Source: Methanobacteriota archaeon (lineage in GTDB: Archaea > Thermoplasmatota > Poseidoniia > Poseidoniales > Poseidoniaceae). From it: a DNA stretch of 36,108 bases. The DNA is taken from assembly GCA_018650165.1 (NCBI GenBank), contig JABIGM010000019.1:1-36108 (forward strand), read 5' to 3'. A program made the position numbers and the translations under genes. The stretch's first letter is position 1, and the number at the start of each line of letters is the position of its first letter. Below, in pieces: positions 25,132 to 33,563 of this stretch. The notes beneath the pieces were generated by a model, which did no database searches, was not told where the DNA came from, and was given only the letters and a program-made list of their open reading frames with translations.

Positions 25132-27390
25132 ATGAGTTTCGAATCCCGTCAAAGTTCACTCGCAATTCTTCTATTGCCGTTTTTGCTATCTTTCCTTTCA
25201 CCTATGGTTAGTGCTAGTGTTGAACAAAGTGAAATTGCTGCAGAAGAGCAAACTGATATGGAACCATGGGACCAATGGGACCAAGATGATGAAGGGAAAT
25301 ACATTTTTTGCGAATACAATTCTGAAGGCAATGCAGAGTGTGATTATCTATTCCCTTGGGGGGGCGATGAACAGATGCAATTCAAGGAATATCATTCTTA
25401 TGAAACGATGAAAGCCCGAATGCTTCGCTTAGCAGCAGATAATTCTGAATTTATGCAATTTCATGAAGGATTAAACGGTGGAACAAACGCACGTGGAGAG
25501 CAAACAACATCCAATAATTACGAAGGTTGGTATTACGGACACGGCTCACCTTGGTTGAAGATTACTGGTAATGTAGAGGGCGGAGTTACTAACACATTTA
25601 ACGGCGATAGTGGTAACTATCCAGACCGACCTGATGTCATGATTGTTGGAAACCATCACGCTCGAGAATGGATGAGTTATGAAACACCGCTTCTTGTGAT
25701 GGAAACAATAGCTTACTACTATGGAAAGGGCCCTATCGATAATGATGGCGATGGACTCATTGACGAAGATCCATGGGGCGATGCAGATGGCGATGGTCAA
25801 ATTGATGATGATGGCGACTGTCTCTCCTTAGCCGCAGAATGGCAAGACAGTAATGGGGACGGAAAGCCCTGTAACCCGGGAGATTTCGGTGTCGATGAAG
25901 ATTTCAGTGAAGTGGAATTAACCAATCTTGTTAACAATCGAGAAATCTATCTTATTCCAATGTTAAATGTTGATGGTAACAAGTATGACCGTGAAGTTTG
26001 GGTTGGCAACAATTGTGATGGCGGAGAAGCTTGGGAGAACGGTTGTGCAACATCTGGATGGAGAAAGAACCTACGTGATAACACTGTAACCGGAGTAACT
26101 CCAATTCCTGACCCTGACGAAGCAGTAGACCCTGCTTGTGACGGAGTTGACCTAAACAGGAATTACCAATTTGAATGGGGCGCACCTCTAGGGGCAACCG
26201 GCCCATTATTCCCTGGAATGTGTTATGCAGGTGAAGCCGGTCCAAACAATGATGTTTACAACGGACCAGTTGATACAACAGACCAAGATGACGACGGCCG
26301 TCTCAATGAAGACCATGTTGATGGAAAGGATGACGATGGAGACGGACTACTCGATGAAGACTGGATGGGTGGAAACTCCGAACCGGAAACAAAGTTCATC
26401 CAAGATTTGACTGAAATGAATGATGATGATGGTGACGGTTCTTCTGATTACAAAACCACATTGACTTACCACTCCTTCTCTGAATTGGTATTGTATCCAT
26501 GGGGACACTGCACTAATTGTCAGAGTCCCGACCATGAGCAATTGATTTACCATGGTGACCAAATGGCAACTATGACCGATTACACAAATATGCAATCTTC
26601 AGATTTATATCCAACCTCTGGAGATTTCTGTGATTGGCATTATGGGGTTCACGGCTCTTACTGTTACACTATGGAAATCGGAACTGCATTCCATCAACAT
26701 CAGGATGATGTTGACCATATTGCTGTTAGAAATATTGGTGTTGCATTTTACATGGCCGAAATGGCAGATAATCCACGTGAAAGAGCCGATTTGGCATTAG
26801 CCAATGTTTGGAGAAATCAAATTCTTGAGCAACCTAGCCAACTCGTTATTCCTGCATCTGGCTCAATACCTGTCGAAATGTGCTTAGACACAGCCTTCTC
26901 TATCGATTATGCTGATTCTGCGTCCCATGTAATGTACAGGATGGTCAAACCAAGTCGTTCCCAATCCGATTATGGGCCAGGCGAATGGTTCTCTGAAGAT
27001 TGGTCATCTGTAGGATTTGAATCTGCAGATGATGATTGTGAACTTCTCAATTCAAGCGGTACAGGGTACAAGATTGTAGCATACCTTCCAATAGAAGATA
27101 CTGCGAATGGTAAGTTGCATTACAAGGCAATGATTTCCACTCTTAGTGGAACACAGAAGGTTGAGTATCCTCAAAATTCACAATATTATGAAATTAAGAT
27201 TGACTACAGAGCTCCATTCGGTTCCTTGTTTGGTTCAGTTATGTTATTCATGACAGTGGCAGTATTTGTTTGGGGTGGATTAGGTGTTTGTCTCAGAATG
27301 ATGATGGTAGACCCCGACGAGGTAAAATATCTGGATGATGTTTCTGATGCAATTCTTGATGCTGAACTTTCTGAGGAGGACTCTTCATGA
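25132..27390 (+). CDS. Secreted, membrane-anchored M14 zinc carboxypeptidase with Ca-binding Asp repeats
   Basis: The enzyme should remove C-terminal amino acids from peptides outside the cell. A signal peptide (LAILLLPFLLSFLSPMVSAS) is followed by the M14 domain. Zinc ligands are HAREWMS (HxxE, about residues 176-179) and the His in TYHSFSELVLYPWG (about 447); substrate-binding Asn-Arg is in DLNRNYQFEWG and the catalytic Glu is in YTMEIGTAF (about 514). Three Asp-rich DxDxDG stretches, such as DNDGDGLIDEDPWGDADGDG, interrupt the domain and probably bind calcium. The last 60 residues hold a membrane helix (GSVMLFMTVAVFVWGGLGVC) and a cytoplasmic acidic tail. The stop overlaps the transporter start as ATGA. 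Confidence 0.93.
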   Translation: MSFESRQSSLAILLLPFLLSFLSPMVSASVEQSEIAAEEQTDMEPWDQWDQDDEGKYIFCEYNSEGNAECDYLFPWGGDEQMQFKEYHSYETMKARMLRLAADNSEFMQFHEGLNGGTNARGEQTTSNNYEGWYYGHGSPWLKITGNVEGGVTNTFNGDSGNYPDRPDVMIVGNHHAREWMSYETPLLVMETIAYYYGKGPIDNDGDGLIDEDPWGDADGDGQIDDDGDCLSLAAEWQDSNGDGKPCNPGDFGVDEDFSEVELTNLVNNREIYLIPMLNVDGNKYDREVWVGNNCDGGEAWENGCATSGWRKNLRDNTVTGVTPIPDPDEAVDPACDGVDLNRNYQFEWGAPLGATGPLFPGMCYAGEAGPNNDVYNGPVDTTDQDDDGRLNEDHVDGKDDDGDGLLDEDWMGGNSEPETKFIQDLTEMNDDDGDGSSDYKTTLTYHSFSELVLYPWGHCTNCQSPDHEQLIYHGDQMATMTDYTNMQSSDLYPTSGDFCDWHYGVHGSYCYTMEIGTAFHQHQDDVDHIAVRNIGVAFYMAEMADNPRERADLALANVWRNQILEQPSQLVIPASGSIPVEMCLDTAFSIDYADSASHVMYRMVKPSRSQSDYGPGEWFSEDWSSVGFESADDDCELLNSSGTGYKIVAYLPIEDTANGKLHYKAMISTLSGTQKVEYPQNSQYYEIKIDYRAPFGSLFGSVMLFMTVAVFVWGGLGVCLRMMMVDPDEVKYLDDVSDAILDAELSEEDSS

Positions 27391-29075
27391 GTCAATCAGA
27401 CCAGTTTAGCGGTAGAATGGGTTTAATTTTCGCCTCAATTGGTGCTGCAATCGGTACTGGAAACATTTGGCGATTTCCGCGAATGGTAGGTGCTAATGAA
27501 GGAGGAACATTCCTCATTCCCTGGCTCATTTTCTTGTTTGCTTGGTCTATTCCTCTAGTAATTGCAGAGTTCGCTTTAGGAAAGCGTTCACGTACTGGTA
27601 CAATTGGAACATTCAGAATTTTCGCTGGTAAGCACTTTGCTTGGATGGGTCTTTGGACAGCTTGGATTTCGACAGCCATTGGTTTCTACTATGCAGTTGT
27701 AGCAGGATGGTGTTTGAAATATTTCCAACTTGGAGTTTCCAACGGCCTAGTCGGTGAAAATGTCGACACACAATTGGTATGGAATGAATTCTTACAATCA
27801 CCAGGTTCAGTAATTTTCTTCCAATTTTTAGTTATTGCAATTACTCTACTAGCAATTTGGAAAGGTGCAAAAGCAATTGAAAAGGTCAATGTAATTCTGA
27901 TGATTTCATTATTCGTACTACTGTTCATGTCCTTAGGATTATCATTGTGGATGGATATGGCAGACGGCTCTCTTGATGGATTCCTGTTCATGTTCACAGT
28001 GAAATGGAGTTCTTTGAGCGAGCCCTCTATTTGGATAAATGGATTATCGCAATCAGCATGGTCTTGTTCTGCTGGAATGGGTATGGCAATTACTTACTCG
28101 GTTTACATGCGCAAAGACGAGGACACTACACTCAATGCATTCACAATGGGATTAGCTAACAATTCAATTTCAATTATCGCAGGCCTAACCGTGCTTTCTG
28201 CAATCTTCGCAGTATCTGATAACCCTCTTGACACAGTAACCAATGGATCTTCAGCAATTACTTTCCTTGCTTTACCTGAAGTTTTCGCACAAGCACCTGG
28301 CGGTGGTATTGGAGCTTGGGTGATGATGAGTGGTTTCTTCTTAGCACTCTCATTCGCTGCGCTCACATCAATGATTTCTACAGTCGAATTATGTGTTCGA
28401 AATTTCGTTGACCATGGATATGAGCGTGAAAAGTCGGTTTTACTGACTTCAATAGCGATTCTGATTTTTGGCATTCCATCTGCAATGTTATGGATTACAA
28501 TTGCACCAGATGGTACTGCCTTCCCACAATTCCTTGAAGTTCAAGACCACATTTGGGGATATGGATTGATGTTTAGCGGTCTGTTTATCGCATTTACAAT
28601 CTGGAAGTATGGCTACAAAAAATGGCGTGCACATGTTGAGTCTGGAGAAGCAGCACCGGGACTATCTGGATACCTTGGTGTTGGTGTTTCAGCATTCCGT
28701 GATGATTTCATCAACACTGGTGATAACGATATCTGGATCGGCAGATGGTGGGACCTTCTGATGTATCTTGCATTCCCATTCTTGTTCACGATTCTAATCG
28801 TGTCGTATTTCGGAGATATGATCACAAATACTCCAAATGTTTGGCATCCAACAAATCCACATGGAATTACAATCATCCTTCTATTCTGGGGAGTTGTCGC
28901 AGGTGGTTTTATTTTACTCAACAAGAAATTGATACAACGCCCACTATTCAGGAATATCCCAGAAGGTGCAGATGTCGATATTTCGATGCTTCCTGGAGGC
29001 GATGATGACCTTGTTTGCGAAGTTGGAGAATATCCTGCAGGATGGGAACATCTTGCTGAAAAAACTGAAGCATGA
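27387..29075 (+). CDS. Neurotransmitter:sodium symporter (NSS) family amino-acid transporter
   Basis: NSS proteins import amino acids or related amines with sodium. The 562-residue product has about twelve membrane helices and the family helix-1 sequence FASIGAAIGTGNIWRFPRM with the GNIWRFP sodium/substrate site, followed by NEGGTFLIPWLIF and VIAEFALGKRSR. The charged cytoplasmic end is slightly extended (DVDISMLPGGDDDLVCEVGE). Its ATG overlaps the carboxypeptidase stop, so it is made together with the peptidase; amino-acid scavenging after peptide trimming is the likely function. The individual substrate is not determined by what is visible. Confidence 0.94.
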   Translation: MSQSDQFSGRMGLIFASIGAAIGTGNIWRFPRMVGANEGGTFLIPWLIFLFAWSIPLVIAEFALGKRSRTGTIGTFRIFAGKHFAWMGLWTAWISTAIGFYYAVVAGWCLKYFQLGVSNGLVGENVDTQLVWNEFLQSPGSVIFFQFLVIAITLLAIWKGAKAIEKVNVILMISLFVLLFMSLGLSLWMDMADGSLDGFLFMFTVKWSSLSEPSIWINGLSQSAWSCSAGMGMAITYSVYMRKDEDTTLNAFTMGLANNSISIIAGLTVLSAIFAVSDNPLDTVTNGSSAITFLALPEVFAQAPGGGIGAWVMMSGFFLALSFAALTSMISTVELCVRNFVDHGYEREKSVLLTSIAILIFGIPSAMLWITIAPDGTAFPQFLEVQDHIWGYGLMFSGLFIAFTIWKYGYKKWRAHVESGEAAPGLSGYLGVGVSAFRDDFINTGDNDIWIGRWWDLLMYLAFPFLFTILIVSYFGDMITNTPNVWHPTNPHGITIILLFWGVVAGGFILLNKKLIQRPLFRNIPEGADVDISMLPGGDDDLVCEVGEYPAGWEHLAEKTEA

Positions 29076-29085
29076 GGTGTGATAC

Positions 29086-29709
29086 TTGGAGTTGAGCCTT
29101 TTCCAATGGATTGGGTTAGGGCTTGGAATTGCCATTATTCTGATACCTATTGTTAGATGGTTTTGGAAACGTTTTGACATGCCTAGTAAACGGGCTGTAG
29201 AAATCATGCAACGTCAAGAAAAAGAGCAACATGAAGCCGAAATGTGGGCCGGAATCGAAGCACAAGTTGAGGCGGAGACCTCCGCAAAACGTGAATCTGA
29301 GATGAAGCAACGCGAGAAGCAAGAGCGTGGTGGAAAGACATTAGATGAGGTTGAATCAGTAGATGTTTGGAACAAACTTGGCATAGACGTACCAATTAAA
29401 CCGGTTGATAGAGAAATAGCGCCCCCTGTTACTCTTGAAAAAACACCTAGTGATGAAGAAACTGATGATGAGTCACTGGCGGAACCAGGGGACGAAGCCG
29501 AACAGGCTGAAGCACCTGATGAGCCGGACTGGGAATTAATTGACAAAATGGCAAATTTAAGTGAGCCAATGGAAGGGGTTCCAGATGCCCCCGATCTTCA
29601 AGAATTAGTTATCGAAGAACCACCTAAATCTGTCGAAATAGAGCCTCAAGTTCTCATGCAAAAAGAAGAATTCGTCAATGATGAACCGGATTGGCCAGTT
29701 AAGTGGTGA
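29086..29709 (+). CDS. Membrane-anchored coiled-coil, acidic hypothetical protein
   Basis: This 207-residue product has one N-terminal membrane helix (WIGLGLGIAIILIPIVRWFW), a charged coiled coil (IMQRQEKEQHEAEMWAGIEA and onward to about residue 80), and a long Glu/Asp/Pro-rich, probably disordered cytoplasmic tail. Translation appears to start at a TTG (29086) with GAGGTG just upstream; no ATG fits. It begins ten bases after the symporter stop, so it is the third gene of the peptidase-symporter unit. It could be a scaffold or accessory subunit of the symporter, which is inference. Not related by sequence to a family I know. Confidence 0.75.
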   Translation: MELSLFQWIGLGLGIAIILIPIVRWFWKRFDMPSKRAVEIMQRQEKEQHEAEMWAGIEAQVEAETSAKRESEMKQREKQERGGKTLDEVESVDVWNKLGIDVPIKPVDREIAPPVTLEKTPSDEETDDESLAEPGDEAEQAEAPDEPDWELIDKMANLSEPMEGVPDAPDLQELVIEEPPKSVEIEPQVLMQKEEFVNDEPDWPVKW

Positions 29710-29718
29710 TACTGGCTT

Positions 29719-29763
29719 CTTAGGCCTAAGGGCATCCGTTCATCTGAAATGGTGGATGCGCCC
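29719..29763 (+). promoter_or_regulatory. Two adjacent inverted repeats just before hisS
   Basis: CTTAGGCCTAAG (29719-29730) is a perfect 12-base palindrome. Directly after it GCATCC (29732-29737) pairs with GGATGC (29754-29759), and outer GGG/CCC can extend the stem with a small bulge; an inner CAT/ATG continues it. The pair lies between the coiled-coil gene stop and the hisS start at 29775. They may terminate the upstream operon or control hisS. The structures are seen; the roles are inferred. Confidence 0.45.
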
Positions 29764-29774
29764 CCGTAGTTGTG

Positions 29775-31094
29775 ATGGTACAGAGGCCACGCGGAACACG
29801 GGACTTTCTCCCGGATGTCATGAACAGGCGCCTCGCCTTTGAGAATCTTCTCGAAAACAGGGCACTGTCTCATGGTTTCAAGCGTGTTCAAACTCCAATC
29901 TTTGAGACGCTAGACCTCTTTACAGCAAAGTCCGGTCCTGGTGTTGTAAAGCAACTATATGCATTTCAAGATAAGTCGGATAGAGCATTGACTCTTCGTC
30001 CTGAATTGACAGCACCAGTAATGCGAATGGTTAGTGAAGAAATGCGCAGTTCTCCAAAGCCCCTTAGATTGTCTTACTTTGGGCAATGCTTCAGATATGA
30101 AGAATCCAAGAAAGGGCGTTATCGTGAGTTCTTCCAATATGGTGCAGAATTAATCGGTGCAAGCGGACCTCTAGCTGAAGCGGAGGTTGTCGCTCTTGCT
30201 ATCGACATGCTCGACGCTTGTGGTTTGCTGGAATATGAAGTTCGCATTGGCCATGTAGGTGTTTTACGCGATATACTAACTGGATTGGGACTTTCAGAAC
30301 AGGGTGAGCCTGAAGCTCCAGTCGCTAGTGCAATGCGCTTACTTGACAAAGGAGATTGGGACGGCCTAACTGAATTGTTTGCAGCAAATAATGTAGATTC
30401 ATCTGCAACCGGTAACCTGCGAAGATTATCTGAATTAGACGGAGGTATCGAGACCCTTGAATCCGCTAGGTCAATTCTTTCCACAATGGGAATATCTCAT
30501 GATTCACTTGATGAATTAGCAGCATTACTTACTGCATTAGAATCGTTAGCCCCAACTCCACCTTCACTCAAAGTGAATCTTTGTGTTGCGCGTGGATTGG
30601 ATTACTACACAGGTATGGTTTTCGAAGTTAATGTTGCAGAACTTGGCGGTGAAGGCCAAGTTCTTGGAGGCGGTTCTTACAAACTCCTACATTTGTTTGG
30701 ATTAGAAGACCTCGACCCTTCATGTGGATTTGGTCTAGGTTTCGACAGAGTCCTTCTTGCACTTGAAGCACAGGCTGAAAGAGCAGGTAGAAGTGAAGTT
30801 GTACCTGGCGAAACCCCTGCTCCACGCACATTGATGCTACCGTTCAAAGTCGATTCAACCGCTGTACTTGGAATTGTAAAGAGTCTGAGAGACGAAGGTC
30901 ACCATGTAGAGTTAGACCTGCGTGGTAAGAATATTGGTAAGTCCCTTGATTGGGCTTCAAAGAATGGCTTCACCAACGTAGTGATTGTAGGCCCTCAAGA
31001 TATTGAGAGTGGACAATGTAGTGTGAAGAATCTCGTTTCTGGCGACCAAAATGTGGTTAACCTAGATTCAGGATCTATCTCTGCTGTCCTCTGA
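29775..31094 (+). CDS. hisS: Histidyl-tRNA synthetase
   Basis: HisRS charges tRNA-His with histidine. Class II motifs are clear: RPRGTRDFLPD at the N-terminus, motif 2 YFGQCFRYEESKKGRYREFFQYGAELIG, LTLRPELTAPVMRM, the histidine-specific ARGLDYYTGMVFEV, and motif 3 FGLGFDRVLLAL. The C-terminal anticodon-binding domain (RTLMLPFKVDSTAVLGIVKSL, then ELDLRGKNIGKSLDWASKNG) completes the usual 439-residue length. The ATG at 29775 follows a GTG at 29772, and either could be used. The 3' end overlaps the convergent secreted-protein gene by 27 bases. Confidence 0.95.
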   Translation: MVQRPRGTRDFLPDVMNRRLAFENLLENRALSHGFKRVQTPIFETLDLFTAKSGPGVVKQLYAFQDKSDRALTLRPELTAPVMRMVSEEMRSSPKPLRLSYFGQCFRYEESKKGRYREFFQYGAELIGASGPLAEAEVVALAIDMLDACGLLEYEVRIGHVGVLRDILTGLGLSEQGEPEAPVASAMRLLDKGDWDGLTELFAANNVDSSATGNLRRLSELDGGIETLESARSILSTMGISHDSLDELAALLTALESLAPTPPSLKVNLCVARGLDYYTGMVFEVNVAELGGEGQVLGGGSYKLLHLFGLEDLDPSCGFGLGFDRVLLALEAQAERAGRSEVVPGETPAPRTLMLPFKVDSTAVLGIVKSLRDEGHHVELDLRGKNIGKSLDWASKNGFTNVVIVGPQDIESGQCSVKNLVSGDQNVVNLDSGSISAVL

Positions 31095-31913
31095 TTCTTT
31101 CTTGCTTGGTAAGTAAACAGCAGCCAGTGTCATTGTTGCAAGCGCTGACATGAATAGGAATCCCGGTTGCTCTTCTGCCACAGGTATGCCGTCTTCTCCA
31201 GCCTGGAAGGCTTCATCCCAAGACACAGGGTCGATTGGCAATTCAACACGGGTATCTCCTTCTGCTGAAAGTTTCATCGTGAAGTTAGCAATTTCTCCAC
31301 TGACGGTAATCGGTGAAGTCTGCTGACGGTCTCCCTTTACCTTCATCTCGATTTGTATAGATGGGTTTGCAGTCGATGCATCCCATAGAGTCTGGCCTTC
31401 AGTAATTCTATGTGTTACTGTAATCGGATTCCATCCTATTGATACCTGAGGGACATGCTGGCGGAAAATAGTGGTTGCTCCAGCCCATAATGTAATATTC
31501 AATTCTTCACAATCGTTTGTGCATGGACCATCATTATCATTATTTGTCCAGTCTCCATCGAGGTAAATATTCAGAACGATTCTAACTTCGCCATCGAGAG
31601 TCATGTTGAGCCTCTTGCTCATTTGAGGGTTCATAGAGAATCGCTGGTCGATATTTATTACACCCTGTGGCCTCTCTTGAGAATACATATTGTCTCCAGC
31701 ATTATCGGTTTCATTTGCATTGAAATGCGACCAGAAAGTAGACTGTCCATTAGACCATAGATAGAGCACGGTTTGATTTTCACAAGGCTGTTCAGGGTCT
31801 TCCATACATGGGTCGACAATCTCTTCATCCTCCATGGTTGTAGTTGTACCTCCAACTACAGGTACACTGAGCAGAATTGCCAACAAAATTGCCAATGCAC
31901 TACGGCCTCGCAT
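31068..31913 (-). CDS. Hypothetical secreted protein with C-terminal membrane anchor
   Basis: A signal peptide (SALAILLAILLSVPVVGGTT) starts this 281-residue protein. The ectodomain is Asp/Asn/Thr-rich and beta-like, with an early CMEDPEQPCENQ cysteine pair and a later CTNDCEE pair. A C-terminal helix (FLFMSALATMTLAAVYLPSKK) with a charged end could anchor it. No family is recognised. It follows ftsZ after 49 bases on the same strand, so a role at the division site or envelope is possible, but nothing in the sequence demonstrates it. Confidence 0.75.
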   Translation of the reverse strand: MRGRSALAILLAILLSVPVVGGTTTTMEDEEIVDPCMEDPEQPCENQTVLYLWSNGQSTFWSHFNANETDNAGDNMYSQERPQGVINIDQRFSMNPQMSKRLNMTLDGEVRIVLNIYLDGDWTNNDNDGPCTNDCEELNITLWAGATTIFRQHVPQVSIGWNPITVTHRITEGQTLWDASTANPSIQIEMKVKGDRQQTSPITVSGEIANFTMKLSAEGDTRVELPIDPVSWDEAFQAGEDGIPVAEEQPGFLFMSALATMTLAAVYLPSKKESEDSRDRS

Positions 31914-31962
31914 GGTGTATCCTTAACACCGCTATGATTTGGAACTTGCGAATCATTGCGAT

Positions 31963-33123
31963 TCAGTCAAACCGTTGAAATCCAACAGAACTACTGTTTT
32001 GAGATTTGGCCCGAGTGAGTTTGAGCATGTCTCCAAGTTGGTCAGGTTCCATGCGTGCTTTGTTCATTTCAATTCCACCTACTCCGGTAATAATTGCCAT
32101 GACTTTGATTGTATCGCCAAATCCAGGGTCCTGTCTTGCACCCCAAATTACATTGGCTTCATCACTGACATTTGCAGTCATCAAATCAACGACCTGTGAT
32201 GCGTTTTCTAGAGTCATAAATTTACCTCCAGTTACATGAATTAAAACACCGGTCGCTCCAGATACATCCACATCTAATAGTGGATGATTGAGAGCTTCGT
32301 GCACTACCTCTTCAGGTCCGCGGTCACTTTCTCCATACAGCATCATTGTGACTCCACCGTTTGCCATAATAGCGCGAACATCTGCGAAGTCGAGGTTGAT
32401 TAGAGAAGGTAATGTGATTGTTTCAACGATACCCTTCACAATTTCTGCGACCAATTGATCCATTATTGAAAATGCTTCATCCAAAGGTAGGTTTGGTACG
32501 AAATGAAGTAATCGGTTATTGTCTAGAACTAGAACTGCATCAGCAACCTGTCTCAAACTCTCAAGACCTTCCAAAGCGCGCTTCATTCTCTGTCGACGTT
32601 CTACATGGAATGGAGTTGTTACAATTCCAACAACCAATGCGCCGGCAGCTTTTGCTTCTTCAGCCACAATAGGACAAATTCCAGTACCGGAACCTCCGCC
32701 TAATCCACTAGCGATGAATACTAAATCTGCTCCTGTAACAATCCTTCGAATCATTTCCCGGCCTGCTTCTGCACAGCGCCTTCCAGTACTAGGGTCGCCT
32801 CCAGCTCCAAGCCCTCGAGTAATATGTCTACCAACTAACAATTTTTGAAGAGCGCGGGTGTGATCTAAATGCTGTTTGTCGGTATTGATTGCAACAGTAA
32901 TTGCACCTTCTACACCAAGATGAGTAATACGATTGAGTGTGTTGTTTCCTGAACCCCCGCAACCAACGATTAGAATACGCGGATTTGGAACACCGAATGA
33001 GCCCATGTCATCATCCAGCAACGCAGTAGAGCCCTTTCCAATTGCCTCTTGGGCAAGTGAAGCCACCATGTCATTCAACGATTGGTCTGCTGGTCTAGTT
33101 GTGCGTGTTGCATCGGGCCCCAT
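31963..33123 (-). CDS. ftsZ: Cell-division GTPase FtsZ
   Basis: FtsZ polymerises into the division ring. The 386-residue protein has the nucleotide-binding start ILIVGCGGSGNNTLNRI, the tubulin signature as GLGGGSGTGICPIVAE (Ser for the usual Thr in GGGTGTG), and the T7 loop SLINLDFADVRAIM that completes the GTPase site in the next subunit. The C-terminal half (MLYGESDRGPEEVVHEALNH, then VIWGARQDPGFGD) also fits FtsZ. The first 40 residues are an unconserved extension. A GGAGG site lies nine bases before the ATG. Its upstream region carries three 13-bp repeats and is shared with divergent tRNA-Tyr. Confidence 0.95.
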   Translation of the reverse strand: MGPDATRTTRPADQSLNDMVASLAQEAIGKGSTALLDDDMGSFGVPNPRILIVGCGGSGNNTLNRITHLGVEGAITVAINTDKQHLDHTRALQKLLVGRHITRGLGAGGDPSTGRRCAEAGREMIRRIVTGADLVFIASGLGGGSGTGICPIVAEEAKAAGALVVGIVTTPFHVERRQRMKRALEGLESLRQVADAVLVLDNNRLLHFVPNLPLDEAFSIMDQLVAEIVKGIVETITLPSLINLDFADVRAIMANGGVTMMLYGESDRGPEEVVHEALNHPLLDVDVSGATGVLIHVTGGKFMTLENASQVVDLMTANVSDEANVIWGARQDPGFGDTIKVMAIITGVGGIEMNKARMEPDQLGDMLKLTRAKSQNSSSVGFQRFD

Positions 33124-33162
33124 CCCTTACGCCTCCAAGAAAAACAAGGCTGTTCATTTCAC

Positions 33163-33168
33163 TATTAA
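33163..33168 (-). promoter_or_regulatory. Likely TATA box of ftsZ
   Basis: On the minus strand TTAATA lies about 40 bases ahead of the ftsZ ATG. Initiation roughly 25 bases downstream would leave a short leader with the GGAGG ribosome site at 33136-33132. The 13-bp repeats begin ten bases upstream of it. Confidence 0.45.
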
Positions 33169-33177
33169 CGGTGATGC

Positions 33178-33216
33178 TCGCGAGCATGAGTCGCGAGCCT
33201 ATTTCGCGACCCTAAT
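33178..33216. repeat. Three tandem 13-bp repeats containing TCGCGA
   Basis: TCGCGA occurs at 33178, 33191 and 33204, exactly 13 bases apart, giving units TCGCGAGCATGAG, TCGCGAGCCTATT and TCGCGACCCTAAT. The first is inside a longer palindrome, GCTCGCGAGC. The array lies between the ftsZ TATA-like box and the one for tRNA-Tyr, so it may be an operator for a repressor or activator of ftsZ. No similar group was noticed elsewhere in the window. Confidence 0.65.
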
Positions 33217-33243
33217 ATCAAGTCCAGTTCAGTCTGAAGAATT

Positions 33244-33249
33244 GATATA
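33244..33249 (+). promoter_or_regulatory. Likely TATA box of tRNA-Tyr
   Basis: GATATA lies in the sequence AATTGATATACGCG, 24-29 bases before the first base of tRNA-Tyr. That is the usual distance for an archaeal TATA box, so the call is reasonable by position. Confidence 0.5.
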
Positions 33250-33272
33250 CGCGAGGTTGGTCGCACAGACTA

Positions 33273-33373
33273 CCTCGCTTAGCTCAGTTGGTAGAGCACC
33301 TGGCTGTAGTTGGAAAATTCCAAACGTCTCAGCAGACACCAGGGTGTCCCCAGTTCAAGTCTGGGAGCGGGGA
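33273..33373 (+). tRNA. tRNA-Tyr (anticodon GUA) with a 28-base intron
   Basis: Exons fold into a cloverleaf: acceptor CCTCGCT/AGCGGGG with the C1-G72 pair known for archaeal tRNA-Tyr, D-arm GCTC/GAGC, anticodon stem CCTGG/CCAGG with loop CTGTAGA, T-arm CCCAG-TTCAAGT-CTGGG, discriminator A. The intron (33310-33337) sits at the canonical 37/38 position. A strict bulge-helix-bulge can be drawn: central helix CTGT with GCAG, three-base bulges AGT and ACA on either side, each cut after its second base. No CCA is encoded. The repeat-rich spacer begins right after the tRNA. Confidence 0.93.
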
Positions 33374-33436
33374 CTCTAATTCTAGACGTTAGGTTAGTCC
33401 ACGCTAAATCGAGAGGTTGAACGATGTGTGGCCAAA

Positions 33437-33553
33437 CCTCTCTCATGAGAGCGGGGGCCACTTCCGTTGGTATCAGATTCTATCTTGCTCCCCACATAGT
33501 CGAGAGTTTGCTCGCTTTGCTCACAGCCCTCTCTCATGAGATCGGGGACCACT
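33437..33553. repeat. Pair of 26-bp direct repeats downstream of tRNA-Tyr
   Basis: CCTCTCTCATGAGAGCGGGG at 33437, running on to GCCACT at 33462, recurs at 33528-33553 with 24 of 26 bases identical. Each copy contains a CTCATGAG palindrome (CTCTCATGAGAG in the first copy). The first copy also lies inside a larger stem, GTGGCC (33428-33433) with GGCCAC (33456-33461), and GAGAGGTT (33411-33418) can pair with AACCTCTC (33435-33442). The end of each repeat resembles the tRNA-Tyr 3' end. They may be remnants of an integration site or regulatory stems. Confidence 0.65.
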
Positions 33554-33556
33554 AAT
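33511..33556 (+). pseudogene. Possible tRNA-Tyr fragment remnant
   Basis: CTCGCTTTGCTCA (33511-33523) matches the 5' part of tRNA-Tyr (CTCGCTTAGCTCA) in 12 of 13 bases, and GATCGGGGACCACTAAT (33540-33556) resembles its 3' end plus flank (GAGCGGGGACTCTAAT). The middle of a tRNA is missing. This could be a decayed partial copy left by integration or recombination at the tRNA gene. Short matches like these can also arise by chance. Confidence 0.35.
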
Positions 33557-33563
33557 CTTCGAT

